From positions 124,001-188,000 of the forward strand of contig NZ_CP015848.1 of NCBI RefSeq assembly GCF_002105535.1: DNA of 64,000 bases. Direction: 5' to 3'. This stretch comes from Magnetospirillum sp. ME-1. GTDB lineage: Bacteria; Pseudomonadota; Alphaproteobacteria; Rhodospirillales; Magnetospirillaceae. Made by a program: the position numbers and the translations under genes. Position 1 is the stretch's first letter, and each line of letters starts with the position of its first letter. Positions 57,556 to 64,000 of the stretch are shown piece after piece. The notes beneath the pieces were generated by a model. The model did not search any database and was not told where the DNA came from. It worked only from the letters and a program-made list of their open reading frames with translations.

Positions 57556-58782
57556 TCATTGCGGCTTGCCCGCGCGGCCCTTCCCCTCACCCCGGCCTTG
57601 GCCTTGAGCCTGACCCTGGCCTTCCCCGCCCTTTTCGCCCGTCATGATGCGCGACCCGGGCTGCAGCTTGGCGGTGCCTTCCACCACCACGGTCTCGCCC
57701 TCGGCCACGCCGTCGTCCAGCAGGGCCTGGCCCGCCTCGGTGGCGGCAACCTTGACGGCGCGCATCTCCACGGTGCGGTCCTCCCTGACGGCGAAGACGT
57801 ACGGCCCCTGTGGCCCGCGCTGCACCGCCTGGGTGGGCACCACCAGCCCGTCCCTGCGCACCGAGAGCAGCAGGCGGACATTGACGAAGCCGCCCGGCCA
57901 CAGCCGGCGCTCGGCATTGGGCATCACCGCCTTCAGCTTGATGGTGCCGGTGGTCTGGTCGATCTGGTTGTCCACCAGTTCCAGCTCGCCGGTATCGGCC
58001 AGGGCGCGGGTCTCGGGCTGAAAGGCGCTGACCTGCAGCCTGCCATCCTGGCGCAGCCGCTCGTTGACGGCGCCCAGGGATTGCTGCGGCAGGGTGAAGA
58101 CCACCGAGATGGGCTGCACCTGGGTCAGCGTCACCAGACCGGTGGCATCCGAGGCCCGCACGATGTTGCCCCGGTCAACCAGCCGCATGCCGGTCCGCCC
58201 GCCGATGGGGGCGGTGATGACGGTGTAGGACAACATGGTCTTGGCGTTGGACGCCGCCGCCTCGTCGGCCCGCACCGTGGCTTCCAGCTGGCGCACCAGG
58301 GCGCGCTGGGTATCGACGCTCTGGCCCGAGACCCTATCGCCCAGGCCGACATAGCGGGCGAGGTCGCGGCGCGCCGCCTCCAGCTGGGCGGTATCCTTGT
58401 CCCGCGTCGCCAGGGCCTGTTCGTATTGGGCGCGATAGGTGCGCGGGTCGATCTGGGCCAGCACGTCGCCGGCCTGGACGTCCTGGCCTTCCCTGAACAG
58501 CACCTCGACCAGCTCGCCATCGACGCGCGAGCGCACCGTCACCGTGTTGTAGGCCTGCACCGTGCCGATGGCGTCGAGATAGATGGGCATGTCGCGCCGC
58601 GCCACGGCGGCCACCGTCACGGCCACCGGCCGGCCATCGGGGCCACCCGGCTTGCCCCCGTTGCGCGCCGGCTGGGATTGTGGCGGCAGCAGCGCCAGAG
58701 CCAGACCGGCCGCCGCCGCCAATCCGGCAGCCACCAGCGCGCCCTTGCGCCACAGGGGATTGTTCAGGTCAAAGGAAGGCAA
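57556..58782 (-). CDS. mdtA: RND membrane fusion protein, MdtA-like
   Basis: A 408-residue periplasmic adaptor. The start is a TTG at 58782 preceded by GGGAG about 8 bases upstream; no in-frame ATG or GTG lies before it. A signal-anchor helix spans about 14-33. The first lipoyl half (TVRSRVDGELVEVLFREGQ) is near residue 82, followed by the alpha-hairpin, the second half (SYTVITAPIGGRTGMRLVD), and a beta-barrel with LVDNQIDQTTGTIKLKA. The extreme C-terminus is a Gly/Gln/Lys-rich, probably disordered tail of about 30 residues, longer than needed for function. First gene of the mdtABC-like operon, divergent from the FIST signalling operon. Confidence 0.92.
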   Translation of the reverse strand: MPSFDLNNPLWRKGALVAAGLAAAAGLALALLPPQSQPARNGGKPGGPDGRPVAVTVAAVARRDMPIYLDAIGTVQAYNTVTVRSRVDGELVEVLFREGQDVQAGDVLAQIDPRTYRAQYEQALATRDKDTAQLEAARRDLARYVGLGDRVSGQSVDTQRALVRQLEATVRADEAAASNAKTMLSYTVITAPIGGRTGMRLVDRGNIVRASDATGLVTLTQVQPISVVFTLPQQSLGAVNERLRQDGRLQVSAFQPETRALADTGELELVDNQIDQTTGTIKLKAVMPNAERRLWPGGFVNVRLLLSVRRDGLVVPTQAVQRGPQGPYVFAVREDRTVEMRAVKVAATEAGQALLDDGVAEGETVVVEGTAKLQPGSRIMTGEKGGEGQGQAQGQGRGEGKGRAGKPQ

Positions 58783-58812
58783 GGCCCACTCCCAGGAATT
58801 CCGTCAGGCCAG

Positions 58813-58841
58813 ATTATGACCCGAGCGGCCCGGCCTGTCAG
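58813..58841 (-). promoter_or_regulatory. Candidate promoter of the mdtABC-like operon
   Basis: On the minus strand CTGACA (58836-58841) and CATAAT (58813-58818) are separated by 17 bases, each a 5/6 match to consensus. The predicted start is near 58806, giving a leader of about 24 bases that includes the ribosome site. Confidence 0.55.
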
Positions 58842-58856
58842 TAACAGAGGGTAACA
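58841..58856. promoter_or_regulatory. Direct repeat GTAACA (10-bp period) at the mdtA -35
   Basis: GTAACA occurs at 58841-58846 and 58851-58856, directly upstream of the -35 box. Tandem half-sites one helical turn apart are the usual form of OmpR/PhoB-family response-regulator sites; CpxR boxes have GTAAA-N5-GTAAA. In enterobacteria mdtABC is activated by such regulators (BaeR, CpxR). No OmpR-family gene is in the window. Confidence 0.4.
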
Positions 58857-58897
58857 CTCGTTTTTCCGTCCCGCACCGCCCCGACGGCCGGGCGCCA

Positions 58898-58927
58898 TTG
58901 CCATTCGGTTTATATCAAAGTTATAAT
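58898..58927 (+). promoter_or_regulatory. Candidate sigma-70 promoter of the FIST signalling operon
   Basis: TTGCCA (58898-58903, 5/6) and a perfect TATAAT (58922-58927) are separated by 18 bases. The leader to the ATG at 59008 is about 75 bases and ends with a strong GGGGGAG ribosome site. Confidence 0.6.
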
Positions 58928-59007
58928 CCATCAACATTTTCCCGTTATGCTGCCCTCCGCAGAAATACGGATCTGGTCACGCCAGAAACACGGGGGAGAG
59001 TGCGTCC

Positions 59008-60138
59008 ATGTGGATTGAACAAAGGCTGTGGACGGTCGGGCAGGGCTGGACCGTGACGGGAGATCGCGGCGCCGAGGCCTCCCTGGTGCTGTACTTCGCC
59101 GCCCCCGGCACCTTGCCGGGCGAAACCATTCTGGCCGATTTGCGCGCCGCCTATGGCGATGCTCCCATCCTGGGATGCACCACCGGCGGCGAAATCCTGG
59201 GCTCCGAGGTCATCGACGATTCGGTGGTGGTGTCGGCGCTGGGTTTCGACCGGGCGAAAGTGCGCGTCATGGCCCACGACCTGTCCGACGTGTCGCAGTC
59301 CAGGGCCATCGGCACCACCCTGGCCCGCCAGCTGGCCGGCCCGGAGCTGCGGGCCATCTTCATTCTGTCGGACGGCACCACTGTGAACGGCGACGCCCTG
59401 GTGGCCGGCTGCATGGAAGCCGTCGCCGCCGACGTGGTGGTGACCGGCGGGCTGGCCGGCGATGGCGCCCGCTTCAAATCCACGGCGGTGGGCTGCAACG
59501 ACGTCATGCGTCCCGGCCGGGTGGCGGCGGTGGGCTTCTACGGCGACTCGCTGTCCATCGGTCACGGCAGCTTCGGCGGCTGGGACGAGTTCGGGCCGCC
59601 GCGCACCATCACCCGCTCGGCCGCCAACATCCTTTACGAGTTGGACGGCGAGCCGGCGCTGGACCTCTACAAGCGCTATCTCGGCGACGAGGCCCAGGGC
59701 TTGCCGGGCAGCGCCCTGCTGTTCCCGCTGTCCATCCGCCCCCAGGGCGCCGACGACGGCGGCGAGGTGGTGCGCACCATCGTCGGCATCGACGAGGAGG
59801 CCAAGTCGATGATCTTCGCCGGCGACATGCCCACCGGCCATCTGGCGCGGCTGATGCGCGGCAATTTCGACAACCTGGTGGACGGCGCCGGACGGGCGGC
59901 GGAATCGGCGGCGGCGGTGAGCGGTCCCTGCCTGGGCCTGCTGGTCAGCTGCATCGGCCGCAAGCTGCTGATGGGCCAGCGCATCGCCGAGGAGGTGGAG
60001 ATCGTCGCCGACGTCCTGGGCAAGGGCTCCAGCCTGATGGGCTTCTACTCGTATGGCGAGATTTCCCCCCACGGCTTCACCGGCAAGTGCGAACTGCACA
60101 ACCAGACCATGACCATCACCACCATCTCCGAGCGCTGA
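59008..60138 (+). CDS. Stand-alone FIST-domain sensor protein (NosP-like candidate)
   Basis: A 376-residue soluble protein made of a FIST N domain (about 20-220; GCTTGGEILG at 57-66, ILSDGTTVNGDAL, VVVTGGLAGDGARF) and a FIST C domain (about 225-370) ending in the typical CELHNQTMTITTISER. No signal peptide or TM helix, so it is cytoplasmic. FIST proteins are ligand sensors; the NosP subgroup binds heme and nitric oxide and is encoded next to histidine kinases that it controls. Histidines that could serve as heme ligand include His90, His186, His278 and His364. The stop codon abuts the start of the hybrid kinase, as expected for partner proteins. The family is certain; NosP function is an inference from context. 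Confidence 0.88.
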   Translation: MWIEQRLWTVGQGWTVTGDRGAEASLVLYFAAPGTLPGETILADLRAAYGDAPILGCTTGGEILGSEVIDDSVVVSALGFDRAKVRVMAHDLSDVSQSRAIGTTLARQLAGPELRAIFILSDGTTVNGDALVAGCMEAVAADVVVTGGLAGDGARFKSTAVGCNDVMRPGRVAAVGFYGDSLSIGHGSFGGWDEFGPPRTITRSAANILYELDGEPALDLYKRYLGDEAQGLPGSALLFPLSIRPQGADDGGEVVRTIVGIDEEAKSMIFAGDMPTGHLARLMRGNFDNLVDGAGRAAESAAAVSGPCLGLLVSCIGRKLLMGQRIAEEVEIVADVLGKGSSLMGFYSYGEISPHGFTGKCELHNQTMTITTISER

Positions 60139-63444
<3,306 letters not shown>

Positions 63445-63452
63445 GTCTTTCC

Positions 63453-64000
63453 ATGATCGCCCTGCTCATCGACGACAACCCCACCAACCTGATGCTGCTC
63501 AAGCACCGTCTGATCAAGATCGACGGCTGCGAGGTGGTGTGCATGGACTCGGCGGTCGCCGCGCTGGCCTGGTGCGAGAACAACACCCCCGACATCATCC
63601 TCACCGATTACATGATGCCGGAAATGGACGGGCTGGAATTCATCGCCCAGTTGCGGACGCGCCCGGCCATGCAGGACATTCCCATCGTCATGGTCACCAC
63701 CTCGGACCTGCGCGAGATTCGCCAGAAGGCCCTGGACCTGGGCGCCGCCGACTTCCTGACCAAGCCGGTGGACGGGCCGGAGCTGATGGCGCGCACCCGC
63801 AACCTGCTGGCCCTTCGGGCATCGCGCCTGGCGCTTCACGACCGCGCCGCCGAGGAACTGGTGATGCGGCTGTCCAAGGCCGCCGAATACCGCGACCCCG
63901 AGACCGGCGCCCATATCGAGCGCATGGCGCGCTACAGCGCCCTGATCGCCCGCCGCCTGGGTTTCGAGGCCGAGGCGGTGGACAGGCTGGAGCTGGCCGC
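63453..64000 (+). CDS. Response regulator with HD-GYP output (partial, C-terminus outside window)
   Basis: 182 codons are visible from the ATG at 63453, which lies 8 bp after the kinase stop. The receiver domain has the acidic pair in LLIDDNP, phospho-acceptor Asp52 in LTDYMMPEMDG, and Lys104 in FLTKPVDG. It is followed by a linker helix and the head of an HD-GYP domain (YRDPETGAHIERMARYSALI, with the first metal-binding His at about 154). HD-GYP proteins hydrolyse the second messenger c-di-GMP. The HD and GYP residues themselves lie outside the window, so catalytic integrity cannot be judged. It is the likely output of the preceding hybrid kinase. Confidence 0.9.
   Translation, partial: MIALLIDDNPTNLMLLKHRLIKIDGCEVVCMDSAVAALAWCENNTPDIILTDYMMPEMDGLEFIAQLRTRPAMQDIPIVMVTTSDLREIRQKALDLGAADFLTKPVDGPELMARTRNLLALRASRLALHDRAAEELVMRLSKAAEYRDPETGAHIERMARYSALIARRLGFEAEAVDRLELA

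Overview
The window is GC-rich DNA typical of an alphaproteobacterium. The gene set (a giant RTX/LamG surface protein, several RND pumps, a NodT-type outer-membrane channel, rubrerythrin/rubredoxin, and PAS/HD-GYP signalling) fits Rhodospirillales such as Magnetospirillum. There is no rRNA or housekeeping marker here, so the taxonomy is an inference.

Region 1 (1-38804, minus strand) is one open reading frame that leaves the window at base 1 after 12,934 codons. It encodes a giant, almost Cys-free repeat protein. From the N-terminus the order is: FecR-like domain; Gln/Pro linker; about 1,270 residues of Ala-rich predicted helix; three cadherin/tandem-95-like domains; a tandem array of about 160-residue RTX modules; a long RTX calcium-binding stretch that also holds one LamG domain and a seven-repeat beta-propeller-like island; an array of about 17 further LamG lectin-like domains alternating with cadherin-like domains; an autotransporter-like beta-strand segment; and more RTX-like sequence. 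The C-terminus and any type I secretion genes lie outside the window. The very long plus-strand open frames here are antisense shadows. The gene is preceded by an AT-rich leader of about 390 bp with a plausible promoter.

Region 2 (39199-46221) holds a dCache/PAS sensor histidine kinase (minus) divergent from a membrane fusion protein plus AcrB/MexB-type RND pump (plus). A near-perfect 17-bp palindrome overlaps the pump promoter.

Region 3 (46234-48595, minus) is a peroxide-defence set: rubrerythrin, a 54-residue rubredoxin, an NADH:rubredoxin reductase, then a periplasmic cytochrome c. A 17-bp inverted repeat enclosing a TATAAT box sits upstream.

Region 4 (48595-58782) holds a NodT-type outer-membrane efflux lipoprotein (minus), then a 548-bp divergent intergenic region with four copies of a paired TGCGAAA-type repeat (13-bp period). 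Next are a serine-recombinase homologue that has lost its catalytic residues (plus), and a complete MdtA-MdtB-MdtC-like RND operon (minus). The two intergenic gaps of that operon carry inverted copies of the same 106-bp palindromic element.

Region 5 (59008-64000, plus) is a three-gene signalling operon: a stand-alone FIST protein, a PAS-PAS-PAS hybrid histidine kinase with two receiver domains and an Hpt domain, and a receiver/HD-GYP response regulator cut by the window end. The arrangement resembles NosP/NahK nitric-oxide to c-di-GMP circuits.

The most novel-looking items are the giant protein's architecture, the dead recombinase with its paired-repeat intergenic array, and the FIST-kinase-HD-GYP operon.
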